From an uncultured Clostridia bacterium (GTDB taxonomy: Bacteria; Bacillota; Clostridia; Christensenellales; Pumilibacteraceae): 8,672 nt of DNA. Positions 1 through 5,819 of the stretch are shown piece by piece (the stretch's first letter is position 1; every line of letters starts with the position of its first letter). The notes under the pieces were generated by a model. That model saw nothing but the letters and a program-made list of their open reading frames with translations. It had not been told where the DNA came from and did not search any database. The DNA lies in assembly GCA_947588325.1 (NCBI GenBank), contig CANPYH010000063.1:1-8672 (forward strand), given 5' to 3'. Made by a program: the position numbers and the translations under genes.

Positions 1-1161
1 GAAAAATTGATTGAAAATATGCGCCGCGACCAAGGTATGTGGAACGTCGAAGAGGCGCATAAAAAGATATACGCCTGGCAGCACATTTTCATTCCCATCG
101 TCGCGATATACGACGCCGACGAAGCGATCGAGTGGTATGAACAGACCCTCGCCGAGCAGGGCAACGTCGGCAACAACTCCGAGCAGTTCAACGTATATTG
201 GCTGATCCACGGAATGAAGTCAATGGGCGTGCGCACGACGGAGATCCGCGCGGAAAACGGCGCGTCGGCAACCGTATACAAGAATAACGGAAAATACACG
301 GCGGTGTGTTGGAATCCGACGGCAAAGCCCGTCCGTTATACGTTCAGAAATAACGGCGGCGTTGTCGGAAGCGCCCTCGTGCCGGCATGCTCCCTCGTCA
401 CGGCAGACCCGACGAAGGTCACCGACAGTTTCGCCGAATATGCCGACAGCGATTCCGTCGCCGTCGCGGATTATGCCGAGGCGAAAGGCGTAAGCGGCAC
501 GTCCTCTCTCACGTTCGGCAAGGGCGGCAGCGTGAAATATCTCCTTTCCTGCGGCGCGCGCGAAGATTACGTCAAAGTCGTCCTCGGCGGCACGCTCACG
601 GGCGCGAAATTGTATATCGACGGAGTGCAGACGGCTCTCATCAAAACGTCGAACGGGTATGAGTCCGCGCCGATCGTGCTGACTTTCAAACATACCGTGG
701 AAATAAGAGCGGACGGCGGCGCTCTGACCTCGATTTCGCTCAAAACGCAAACGCTGAAAAAGGCGGATACAAGCGGCGCGACAGTAACGACAAACTCCGA
801 AAACGGTAACGAGCACGTCATCGGCAGAATGATGGACGGTGACGAGGATACGCGTTGGGAGTCGAAACACGGCGTGGACGACGTATGGGTGGAAATCGCC
901 CTCAATAAGGCCGTGACCGTCTATCAACTCCGAATAAAATGGGAAGCGGCTTCCGCGGCGGAATATAAGGTGTATTTCGCCACCGACGACAGCAAATCAT
1001 GGCAGGAAGTGGCGCACGTTCAGTCGTCATCGGGCGCGCGCACGGACAGCGTTTCGCCGTCCGAAATATTGCCCGTCAAATATATCCTCATACAGTGCCT
1101 CCGCCGCACCACAACTTACGGTTATTCCATATTCGAACTCAGTCTTTACAACTTGGCATAA
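1..1161 (+). CDS. C-terminal part of a secreted GH81-like beta-1,3-glucanase with a discoidin/CBM32 domain (5' truncated)
   Basis: The frame is open from base 1, so the gene begins outside the window; 386 residues are visible. Residues about 1-140 look like the end of a GH81 endo-beta-1,3-glucanase: a helical stretch, then YWLIHGMKSMGVRTTE from residue 66, then a short beta module with AVCWNPTAKPVRYTF, which matches the 'NPT' strand ending that family. Residues about 146-253 form a beta-rich segment I cannot name. Residues about 254-386 look like an F5/8-type C (CBM32) carbohydrate-binding fold, with DGDEDTRWES at 279-288 and a C-terminal strand ending IFELSLYNLA. By family knowledge it would hydrolyse beta-1,3-glucan such as laminarin or callose outside the cell; the catalytic core is not visible, so activity is inferred. 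There is no sortase motif at the C-terminus. Another glycoside hydrolase family is possible; the CBM32-like end is the firmer call. Confidence 0.62.
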   Translation, partial: EKLIENMRRDQGMWNVEEAHKKIYAWQHIFIPIVAIYDADEAIEWYEQTLAEQGNVGNNSEQFNVYWLIHGMKSMGVRTTEIRAENGASATVYKNNGKYTAVCWNPTAKPVRYTFRNNGGVVGSALVPACSLVTADPTKVTDSFAEYADSDSVAVADYAEAKGVSGTSSLTFGKGGSVKYLLSCGAREDYVKVVLGGTLTGAKLYIDGVQTALIKTSNGYESAPIVLTFKHTVEIRADGGALTSISLKTQTLKKADTSGATVTTNSENGNEHVIGRMMDGDEDTRWESKHGVDDVWVEIALNKAVTVYQLRIKWEAASAAEYKVYFATDDSKSWQEVAHVQSSSGARTDSVSPSEILPVKYILIQCLRRTTTYGYSIFELSLYNLA

Positions 1162-1179
1162 AAAATACGCCTGCGTATC

Positions 1180-1331
1180 ACCGCATACACTCTTTCATAG
1201 CGCGTTGGTAGGTGCGTAAGCGTCATCGCGACAAAGCAGGGCATAGTATAACCTCAATAAAATCCGTCCGCGCTCTACCGCATACACTGTCATAGCGCGT
1301 AGGGGTGCAAGTGTCAGCGCAACAAAGTAAG
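1180..1331. repeat. Pair of diverged direct repeats of about 55-60 bp
   Basis: Copy A (about 1180-1240) and copy B (about 1277-1331) both begin ACCGCATACACT, share TCATAGCGCGT, then GGTGC, a related AAGCGTCA/AAGTGTCA block, and end near ACAAAG. Small gaps separate the shared blocks and the copies start 97 bp apart. Each copy also has a shorter internal echo, with TCATAGCGCG followed by TCATCGCG in A and GTCATAGCGC followed by GTCAGCGC in B. Function is unknown; a degenerate dispersed repeat is the simplest reading. Confidence 0.6.
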
Positions 1332-1472
1332 AATAATTCTTTATCTCATAGTCGTTATGTCACAATATTTCCGATATGTCTGAACATACTCTTTTGCACA
1401 GTCGATACTTCCACCTTAGTCCATCAACTAACATAATATATCGAGTAAATAAGTCTTTAATTCGTTGCGGGG

Positions 1473-1500
1473 TCCGGGACACAGTCGAAAGTGTCCCGGA
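1473..1500. repeat. Perfect 10-bp hairpin (TCCGGGACAC / GTGTCCCGGA)
   Basis: The arms at 1473-1482 and 1491-1500 are exact reverse complements around the 8-nt loop AGTCGAAA. The stem is GC-rich and is followed by GTCTTTTGGTTCTTTT, a T-rich tract interrupted by G and C, so it could act as a plus-strand terminator. It is far from the glucanase stop (over 300 nt) and adjoins the GTTCTTTT repeat cluster, so it may instead be the first part of one composite repeat element. Confidence 0.75.
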
Positions 1501-1502
1501 GT

Positions 1503-1627
1503 CTTTTGGTTCTTTTGGGCTCTACAAAAGAACAATGTTTTGGTTCTTTTACAAAAGAACAAATAAATACTTTTGGTTCTTTTGGGCTCTACAAAAGAAC
1601 ACTATTATTCGGTCTTTTCAAAAGAAC
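1503..1627. repeat. Cluster of four GTTCTTTT/AAAAGAAC inverted repeats inside a 32-bp direct repeat
   Basis: A 32-bp sequence at 1503-1534 is repeated exactly at 1570-1601 (period 67). Each copy holds a 9-bp perfect stem GTTCTTTTG/CAAAAGAAC (1509-1517 with 1525-1533, and 1576-1584 with 1592-1600). Between them is a tighter inverted repeat, GTTCTTTT/AAAAGAAC with centre AC (1543-1560), and after them an imperfect fourth one near 1611-1626. The same 8-bp word is thus presented in alternating orientation at least seven times in about 125 bp. It may be a dispersed structured repeat or a multi-site protein-binding array. It is not coding. Confidence 0.8.
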
Positions 1628-1813
1628 GTTGTTTTTTATAAGGATATTTTTTATAAAGATAATTATTAAAAATAACCCTTTATCTTATATCCTATTATTT
1701 ACGGTCTACGCCATAATGCGGAAACAAAACCCTCGAAATGGGTGTGGAGTGGTGTTCCTAATGTTTATTATGCAAAGCAGGGAATAGCAAAGTCCGTAAA
1801 AAATATTCCTTAT

Positions 1814-1944
1814 TAAAAATTTCGGGCAAAATATGTAAAAATTTTTATTAAGTCATGTAAAATGCTTGCTAAATCGGGGCAAATCGTATATACTATGCAA
1901 AACGAAGTAAAAATTTCGGGCAAAATATGCAAAAATTTTTATTA
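1814..1944 (+). repeat. 37-bp direct repeat, second copy running into the ATPase gene leader
   Basis: Copies at 1814-1850 and 1908-1944 differ at one base (T at 1836, C at 1930) and have a 94-bp period. Each contains ATTTCGGGCAAAATATG followed by an AAAAATTTTTATTA tract. Copy 2 ends exactly where the ribosome-binding site AGGAGAGG of the ATPase gene begins; copy 1 is followed by AGTCATG instead. The candidate promoter (1866-1894) lies between the copies, so only copy 2 would be in the mRNA. The ATG within copy 2 (1927) has no ribosome site and is not the preferred start. Confidence 0.8.
1866..1894 (+). promoter_or_regulatory. Candidate promoter of the DUF4143 ATPase gene
   Basis: TTGCTA (1866-1871), a 17-bp spacer and TATACT (1889-1894) form a plausible sigma-A-type promoter. 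Transcription would start near 1901, giving a leader of about 53 nt that contains repeat copy 2 and the ribosome site. The -35 matches consensus at four of six bases, the -10 at five of six. Confidence 0.5.
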
Positions 1945-1953
1945 GGAGAGGAT

Positions 1954-3198
1954 ATGGAAATTCGCAGAGACTTATATTTGCAAAAACTAATCGACCGTAA
2001 AAACAACGGTATGATAAAGGTTGTGACGGGGGTGAGACGCGCGGGGAAGTCTTACTTATTGTTCACGCTGTTCAGAAAGTATCTCCTCGAAAGCGGAGTT
2101 GACGAAAGCCATATCGTTACGGTGAACCTTGACGATATTAACTATATCGAATACAGAAAACCTTTGGAGTTGTACCGTTATATTAAAAGTCGCATTGTCG
2201 ACGGCGGAATGTATTTTGTTATGTTGGATGAGGTGCAGCTTGCGGAAGATTTCGAAACGGTACTCAATAGTTTGTTGCATATCGAGAACGTTGACGTATA
2301 TGTTACGGGCAGCAACGCAAAATTTTTGTCCAAGGATATCATAACCGAGTTTCGCGGGAGAGGCGACCAAGTCCACCTCTATCCTTTGTCTTTCGGTGAG
2401 TTTTACGCCGTTAGCGGAGGGGATAAAACACAGGCTTTCACGCAATATATCACTTACGGCGGATTGCCGCAGGTCGCAAAAATGTCCTCTCACGAGCAGA
2501 AAAAAACTTATCTCGAGAATCTCTTTGAAGAAACGTATATTAAGGATATTGTCTACCGCCATAATATCCGAAAAGACGGCGAGCTTAAAGAACTGCTCAA
2601 CATTCTCTCCTCTTCGATAGGCAGTATGACCAACCCCAAGAAACTTGCCGACACGTTCAAGAGCGTAAAGCAAAGCAATATTTCAGGCATTACGATAGAG
2701 CGGTATCTCGATTTTCTCATAGATAGTTTTTTAATCAGCCGCGCAATGCGCTTCGACATCAAAGGAAAGAAGTATATCGAGACGCCGCAAAAATATTATT
2801 TCACCGATTTGGGATTGCGTAACGCTCGGATCAATTTTCGGCAAAGCGAAATCACACATTTGATGGAGAATGCGATTTATAACGAGCTCATAGTGCGCGG
2901 TTTCAGCGTGGACGTCGGGGTAATAGGCGCGGTGGAAAAGAATGGTAACAACACCGTTAAAAAGCAGCTTGAAGTCGATTTTGTTTGTAATAAATACGAC
3001 CAACGCATTTATATTCAGTCGGCATTCACTTTAAGCAACGCCGAAAAACTAGCGCAGGAGCAGACCTCTCTCGGAAAAATCAACGATTCGTTCAAAAAAA
3101 TCATTGTAACTTTCGACCCCGTCGTCACGCACTACAACGACAGCGGCTTTTGTATAATGAATATTTTTGATTTTTTGTTAGATCCGCTGAGCGTGTAA
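1954..3198 (+). CDS. AAA-type ATPase with DUF4143 C-terminal domain
   Basis: The 414-residue protein has the order of the common AAA_14-DUF4143 family. The P-loop GVRRAGKS is at residues 26-33, Walker B YFVMLDEVQ at 87-95 with the acidic pair D92-E93, a sensor-like VTGSNA at 117-122, and FRGRGDQ followed by LYPLSFGEFY. The C-terminal half has the family's YYFTDLGLRN block near 281-290 and EVDFV at 340-344, which resembles the core of restriction-endonuclease-like folds. The cellular role of this family is not settled; it is widespread, often in accessory regions, and nuclease or defence roles are only speculation. I chose ATG 1954 because AGGAG lies 5 nt upstream and MEIRRDLYLQKL is the usual family start; an in-frame ATG at 1927 lies in a repeat and lacks a ribosome site. 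It appears monocistronic, ending at a strong terminator facing a convergent gene. Confidence 0.88.
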   Translation: MEIRRDLYLQKLIDRKNNGMIKVVTGVRRAGKSYLLFTLFRKYLLESGVDESHIVTVNLDDINYIEYRKPLELYRYIKSRIVDGGMYFVMLDEVQLAEDFETVLNSLLHIENVDVYVTGSNAKFLSKDIITEFRGRGDQVHLYPLSFGEFYAVSGGDKTQAFTQYITYGGLPQVAKMSSHEQKKTYLENLFEETYIKDIVYRHNIRKDGELKELLNILSSSIGSMTNPKKLADTFKSVKQSNISGITIERYLDFLIDSFLISRAMRFDIKGKKYIETPQKYYFTDLGLRNARINFRQSEITHLMENAIYNELIVRGFSVDVGVIGAVEKNGNNTVKKQLEVDFVCNKYDQRIYIQSAFTLSNAEKLAQEQTSLGKINDSFKKIIVTFDPVVTHYNDSGFCIMNIFDFLLDPLSV

Positions 3199-3256
3199 GT
3201 ATTGTTTGCAATAAGCCGCTCCTTGCGCACTCCATGGGGATATTTAAGTCCGAAAT

Positions 3257-3296
3257 AAAAAATATGTCCGTGCGGTGGCGAACGGACATATTTTTT
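3257..3296. terminator. Bidirectional terminator between convergent genes
   Basis: A perfect 15-bp stem (3257-3271 with 3282-3296, core TATGTCCGT/ACGGACATA) has a 10-nt loop and carries an A-tract on one side and a T-tract on the other. It therefore works as an intrinsic terminator in both directions, serving the ATPase gene on the plus strand and the lipoprotein gene on the minus strand. Confidence 0.9.
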
Positions 3297-3325
3297 ATAA
3301 AATGAGTGCATTAAGATAATAATTG

Positions 3326-3733
3326 TTATTTGACGAAATGAAAGACTATTTCCACGATATCTTCAATTTGAACAAGGTCAAATCCGTCTTCTGTTTTAAT
3401 ACCATAGAACTCAAAAGGTACACCGGCGGCAGTTGCGCCTGACGCTTGCGCCATTCTATCCACATATTCGCCGGAACAAATATATTTTTCACCGTCCTTC
3501 TTGACTGTCAATACCTCAGAAATATCTGATATTTTCCAAACAATTTTACTGTCACTGACGGTAATGGTGGATCCCTTGTACATGGTATCAAATATTTCAG
3601 TAGATCCGTAATTGAATTCGCACCCGGCGTACGTATAAGTCACCTCTGCACCGCAAGCGGTAAATGCAAACGCAACGGCGGCAACGGTCGTAATTGCGCA
3701 AATAAGCGCGATACTCTTTGCAATTTTTTTCAT
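3326..3733 (-). CDS. Small predicted lipoprotein, function unknown
   Basis: The 135-residue product starts MKKIAKS, followed by a hydrophobic stretch and the lipobox F24-T25-A26-C27 with G28, so it should be exported and lipid-anchored at Cys27. The mature part of about 108 residues is beta-rich, with alternating segments such as GSTITVSDSKIVWKI and GEKYICSGEYV; no family is recognised. AAGGAG lies 7 nt before the ATG, so the start is secure. It has a near-ideal promoter (TTGACA, 17 bp, TATAAT) whose spacer is filled by a palindrome shared with the divergent xre gene, so XRE repression is likely. It resembles the lipoprotein at 8116-8541 only in design (short lipobox protein ending in a beta-rich domain), not visibly in sequence. 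Confidence 0.8.
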   Translation of the reverse strand: MKKIAKSIALICAITTVAAVAFAFTACGAEVTYTYAGCEFNYGSTEIFDTMYKGSTITVSDSKIVWKISDISEVLTVKKDGEKYICSGEYVDRMAQASGATAAGVPFEFYGIKTEDGFDLVQIEDIVEIVFHFVK

Positions 3734-3772
3734 GTTCTTACTCCTTTTGTATATTTTTTATAATATAATAAA

Positions 3773-3801
3773 ATTATATAAGAAGATTTCTTCTTTGTCA
3801 A
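3773..3801 (-). promoter_or_regulatory. Consensus promoter of the lipoprotein gene with operator in its spacer
   Basis: Read on the minus strand, TTGACA (3801-3796) and TATAAT (3778-3773) are exact consensus elements with a 17-bp spacer. The 14-bp palindrome at 3781-3794 occupies nearly the whole spacer, so a bound repressor would exclude RNA polymerase. Transcription would start near 3766, giving a leader of about 33 nt with an AAGGAG ribosome site. Confidence 0.85.
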
Positions 3802-3823
3802 GTATTTACAGAAGATTTCTTCT
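3781..3823. promoter_or_regulatory. Two identical palindromic operators, predicted XRE binding sites
   Basis: AGAAGATTTCTTCT occurs at 3781-3794 and again at 3810-3823. Each has 6-bp arms AGAAGA/TCTTCT around a TT centre, typical of a dimeric helix-turn-helix repressor site. They start 29 bp apart, close to three helical turns, so bound dimers would lie on nearly the same face of the DNA. No further copy was seen in the window. The position between a lipoprotein gene and an xre gene points to autoregulation plus control of the neighbour; binding itself is inferred. Confidence 0.8.
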
Positions 3824-3833
3824 AAAATATAAG
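3805..3833 (+). promoter_or_regulatory. Candidate xre promoter(s) abutting the start codon
   Basis: TTTACA (3805-3810), a 17-bp spacer and TATAAG (3828-3833) mirror the divergent lipoprotein promoter, with the second operator in the spacer. However, the transcript would then begin near 3840, downstream of the preferred ATG at 3835. An alternative -10, TAAAAT at 3823-3828, would start the transcript at about 3834-3835 but lacks a good -35. Either way the promoter touches the start codon and no ribosome site precedes it. Confidence 0.5.
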
Positions 3834-3834
3834 C

Positions 3835-4038
3835 ATGAATATAGGCGAGAAAATAAAGGAATTACGGTTGGAAAAGGGAATGACCCAAATGCAGTTGGCA
3901 AAACAAATAGGCGTGAGCCAAAAAGCAATAGACTATTGGGAGCGTTCCGTGAACGAGCCGAAAGCAAGTTACATTGTCTCCCTCGTAAAATTTTTCTCGA
4001 TCACGTTCGACGAATTTTTCGAATACGCAACGGCGTAA
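3835..4038 (+). CDS. Small XRE-family helix-turn-helix repressor
   Basis: The 67-residue protein is essentially one Cro/C1-type DNA-binding domain. MNIGEKIKELRLEKG forms helix 1, TQMQLAKQIG helix 2 and SQKAIDYWERS the recognition helix region, followed by EPKASYIVSLVKFFSITFDEFFEY, which closes the five-helix fold. There is no sensor or dimerisation domain. It probably binds the two palindromes upstream, repressing itself and the divergent lipoprotein gene. The ATG at 3835 gives a complete helix 1 but has no ribosome site, suggesting a leaderless mRNA. A TTG at 3868 has AAAGGA 7 nt upstream but would remove helix 1, so I do not prefer it. The DUF1295 gene follows after 53 nt without a visible terminator and may be co-transcribed. 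Confidence 0.88.
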   Translation: MNIGEKIKELRLEKGMTQMQLAKQIGVSQKAIDYWERSVNEPKASYIVSLVKFFSITFDEFFEYATA

Positions 4039-4091
4039 TCAAAAAACACTCTTCGCTTTATAAAATATAGAAACAGGAACAAAGGAAAAAT

Positions 4092-4958
4092 ATGAAAAGA
4101 ATAATCGGTTATCTGGTCCTTTTCGCTGTGTACGTTTTAGCCGCCGCAATCGGCATAATCTCATATTACTTTTTGCAACGGGTAATGAATTTCGTCCTTG
4201 CACTGCTGATTGCCGACATAGCGGCAACGGTTTTCGTTTTTATTTTCAGCCTTATTTTCAAAAACGCGTCCGTCTATGACCCGTATTGGAGCGTTCAGCC
4301 CATCGTGATTTTGGTTGCATACGCCATAATAACGTCGCCGTCCGCCGCAAATCTTTTGCCGCTGATAGCGGTATTGATATGGGGCGTGCGGCTGACCGCG
4401 AATTGGGCGTACACCTTCCGCGGTTTGTCCTATCAGGATTGGCGATACACCATGCTCGCGCAAAAGACGGGCAGGTGGTATATATTCGTGAATTTCTTGG
4501 GCATACATTTGGTGCCCACCCTCGTCGTTTACGGTTGCGTACTCCCCGCTGTATTCACTTATATGGCGACACCTGCGCCGACGTTTAACGCGGGAAGCAT
4601 TATATTTTTCTGCGTCTCGATAGCCGCCGTCGTATTGCAAGGCGCTTCGGACATACAAATGCACATTTTCCGCAAAAATCACAGCGGCGGCTTTATCAGC
4701 AACGGGCTTTGGAAATATTCCCGCCACCCGAACTACCTCGGAGAAATAATAATGTGGTGGGGGATAGCCCTTGCCGCAGTGTGCATAATGCCCACCCGTT
4801 GGTGGCTTATGGGCGGCGCGCTTGCAAACACCCTCATGTTTCTTTTTATCAGCATACCCCTTGCCGACGGTCACCAATCCCGCAAAGACGGTTTTATCCG
4901 ATACAAAGAGAATACGCGCATGCTTTTGCCTATTTATAAGCACCAATCCGACGAATAA
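4092..4958 (+). CDS. DUF1295 family integral membrane protein (steroid-reductase/ICMT-like fold)
   Basis: The 288-residue protein has about seven hydrophobic segments and the family hallmarks: SVYDPYWSVQP near 60-69, LIWGVRLTANW, and the C-terminal block NGLWKYSRHPNYLGEI at 204-219 followed by MWWGIAL. Those C-terminal residues match the nucleotide/SAM-binding end of the 3-oxo-5-alpha-steroid 4-dehydrogenase C-terminal and isoprenylcysteine methyltransferase folds. It is expected to be a membrane oxidoreductase or methyltransferase-like enzyme acting on a lipid; the substrate is unknown. AAAGGA lies 6 nt before the ATG. It follows xre by 53 nt and may be in its operon, which would place it under the same operators. 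It ends before a strong hairpin terminator. Confidence 0.87.
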   Translation: MKRIIGYLVLFAVYVLAAAIGIISYYFLQRVMNFVLALLIADIAATVFVFIFSLIFKNASVYDPYWSVQPIVILVAYAIITSPSAANLLPLIAVLIWGVRLTANWAYTFRGLSYQDWRYTMLAQKTGRWYIFVNFLGIHLVPTLVVYGCVLPAVFTYMATPAPTFNAGSIIFFCVSIAAVVLQGASDIQMHIFRKNHSGGFISNGLWKYSRHPNYLGEIIMWWGIALAAVCIMPTRWWLMGGALANTLMFLFISIPLADGHQSRKDGFIRYKENTRMLLPIYKHQSDE

Positions 4959-5018
4959 ACAGGGCCGCGCGCATAACAAAATCCGCACCATTCTGTCGCA
5001 TATATGCTGCTGAACTTT

Positions 5019-5094
5019 TGGTGGATTTATAAGTAGATTTATTAAAAGAAAATACGCACCCCGTTTGAGGTGCATATTTTCTTTTGATGGTGGA
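5019..5094. repeat. Repeat unit TGGTGGA - hairpin - TGGTGGA, left copy
   Basis: TGGTGGA occurs at 5019-5025 and 5088-5094 on either side of the hairpin that contains AAATACGCAC (5050-5059). The stretch 5050-5094 aligns without gaps to 5924-5968: the first 10 bases are identical, the 11-nt loop region differs, and 20 of the last 24 bases match, ending in ATGGTGGA. TGGTGGA is the reverse complement of the terminal TCCACCA of the tmRNA. This may be an attachment-site-like duplication or a dispersed terminator repeat. Confidence 0.6.
5044..5085. terminator. Bidirectional terminator between the DUF1295 and nucleotidyltransferase genes
   Basis: A 17-bp stem (5044-5060 with 5069-5085) with an 8-nt loop has one imperfect position: C5055 opposite A5074, which becomes a G-U wobble when transcribed from the minus strand. 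The A- and T-rich ends give terminator character in both directions. The hairpin is part of a repeat unit that recurs beside ssrA. Confidence 0.8.
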
Positions 5095-5124
5095 ACGGTG
5101 TCAACCTAAGTTGAACTTTTAATT

Positions 5125-5766
5125 TTAGAAATATTGATTATATACATTGTTAACTGCTTCAATATAACATACAAAAGAAGGATGATGTTCATTCCTTCGC
5201 AAGTATGTATCCTTTATCATTAGATACTGCTTCCGAACAATATTCCAATAGCCTTCCCGCTTTAACGCCCGCGCTTTTTCCCACATCTCCGTGGAATTTT
5301 GCACTCGGTTCCAATAATACTTATCATATGACATGAATCCAGTTTTGTCATGGATGAGCCTTTCCCATATTCCGCCATCGTTCATTGTAACGATGGCAAG
5401 ATCGATGGAAAATTCAATTCTTGGATTATCTTTAAAACAAATCGGTTTCGTTGTCAATGATGACCCTGAATCTTCCACATCGTGCAGCTTATTTTTTTGC
5501 ATGACACGATTAAATGCTTTTCGCACGAGTTCTTTTATTCCTTTTCCGTTTTCCCAATCGTTGCAGGATAAGACATTCAAATTGTAGTCAAAATCAATCG
5601 AACCATTTTCATTTTGCGTAACCATATTTCTTGCCCCGCTTCCGATCAAGAAGACCTGACTGTTCAGCCCATCCCGACGGCATTCAGCCTCAACCTCTTT
5701 TACGATTTTGCTACAAAAAGATTGCGCCCTGCGCAAAAATTCTTTGTCCTCTACATAGTGAAACAT
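5125..5766 (-). CDS. Nucleotidyltransferase-fold protein of unknown role
   Basis: The 213-residue protein carries the NTase signature: G42-S43 in LIGSGARNMVT, the acidic pair D58 and D60 in SIDFDYNL, and a probable third metal ligand D122 in IEFSIDLAIV. All three catalytic acids expected for nucleotidyl transfer are therefore present. The C-terminal half (about 130-213) is helical and charged and not recognised. Family members may adenylylate proteins or RNA, modify small molecules or act in toxin-antitoxin pairs; nothing here decides which, and no partner gene adjoins it. AAGGAG 7 nt upstream fixes the start. It stands alone with a perfect-consensus promoter and flanking terminators. It looks more AT-rich than ispDF and sits beside ssrA between related repeats, which hints at acquisition by transfer. 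Confidence 0.75.
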   Translation of the reverse strand: MFHYVEDKEFLRRAQSFCSKIVKEVEAECRRDGLNSQVFLIGSGARNMVTQNENGSIDFDYNLNVLSCNDWENGKGIKELVRKAFNRVMQKNKLHDVEDSGSSLTTKPICFKDNPRIEFSIDLAIVTMNDGGIWERLIHDKTGFMSYDKYYWNRVQNSTEMWEKARALKREGYWNIVRKQYLMIKDTYLRRNEHHPSFVCYIEAVNNVYNQYF

Positions 5767-5795
5767 CTTTATTCTCCTTTTTGCCCAAGCCGTCC

Positions 5796-5813
5796 ATTTG
5801 CCTTATGGCAAAT
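5796..5813 (-). promoter_or_regulatory. Palindrome at the transcription start of the nucleotidyltransferase gene
   Basis: ATTTGCC (5796-5802) and GGCAAAT (5807-5813) form a perfect 7-bp stem with a 4-nt loop. On the minus strand it begins 7 nt after the -10 element, so it covers the predicted start site and forms the first structure of the mRNA. It could be an operator or a 5' stabilising hairpin. Confidence 0.6.
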
Positions 5814-5819
5814 CGAATA

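Larger units (their letters stand above)
1162..1953. other. Repeat-rich non-coding stretch of about 790 bases
   Basis: No credible gene is seen. Two short open frames (1376-1669 and 1491-1787) run through repeats, translate to low-complexity text such as repeated GSFGLYKRT, and lack ribosome sites. The stretch holds a diverged direct-repeat pair, a perfect hairpin, a cluster of inverted repeats, an AT-rich block, a 37-bp direct repeat and the candidate promoter of the downstream ATPase gene. Each is listed separately. Just after the glucanase stop codon there is only a weak ATACGC/GCGTAT inverted repeat (1165-1178) without a T-run, so no clear terminator for that gene is visible. Confidence 0.7.

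Noticed and set aside
1503..1627. Possible CRISPR array
   Set aside because: Repeats are short inverted repeats with only two direct copies, no regular unique spacers and no cas genes.
1376..1787. Two overlapping plus-strand open frames of 97 and 98 codons
   Set aside because: They pass through the GTTCTTTT repeat cluster, translate to repeated low-complexity text, and lack ribosome sites and family resemblance.
1927..1953. Earlier ATG start for the DUF4143 ATPase
   Set aside because: It lies in a repeat, has no ribosome site, and adds nine residues not typical of the family; ATG 1954 has AGGAG 5 nt upstream.
1954..4958. Possible multi-gene anti-phage system (ATPase, lipoprotein, XRE, membrane protein)
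   Set aside because: The ATPase is separated by a strong terminator and opposite strands, and the gene set matches no known defence operon; an accessory role remains only a guess.
4161..5075. Long minus-strand frame of 304 codons
   Set aside because: It is antisense to the DUF1295 gene and runs through the terminator hairpin; its translation is basic and His/Tyr-rich, as expected of a shadow frame.
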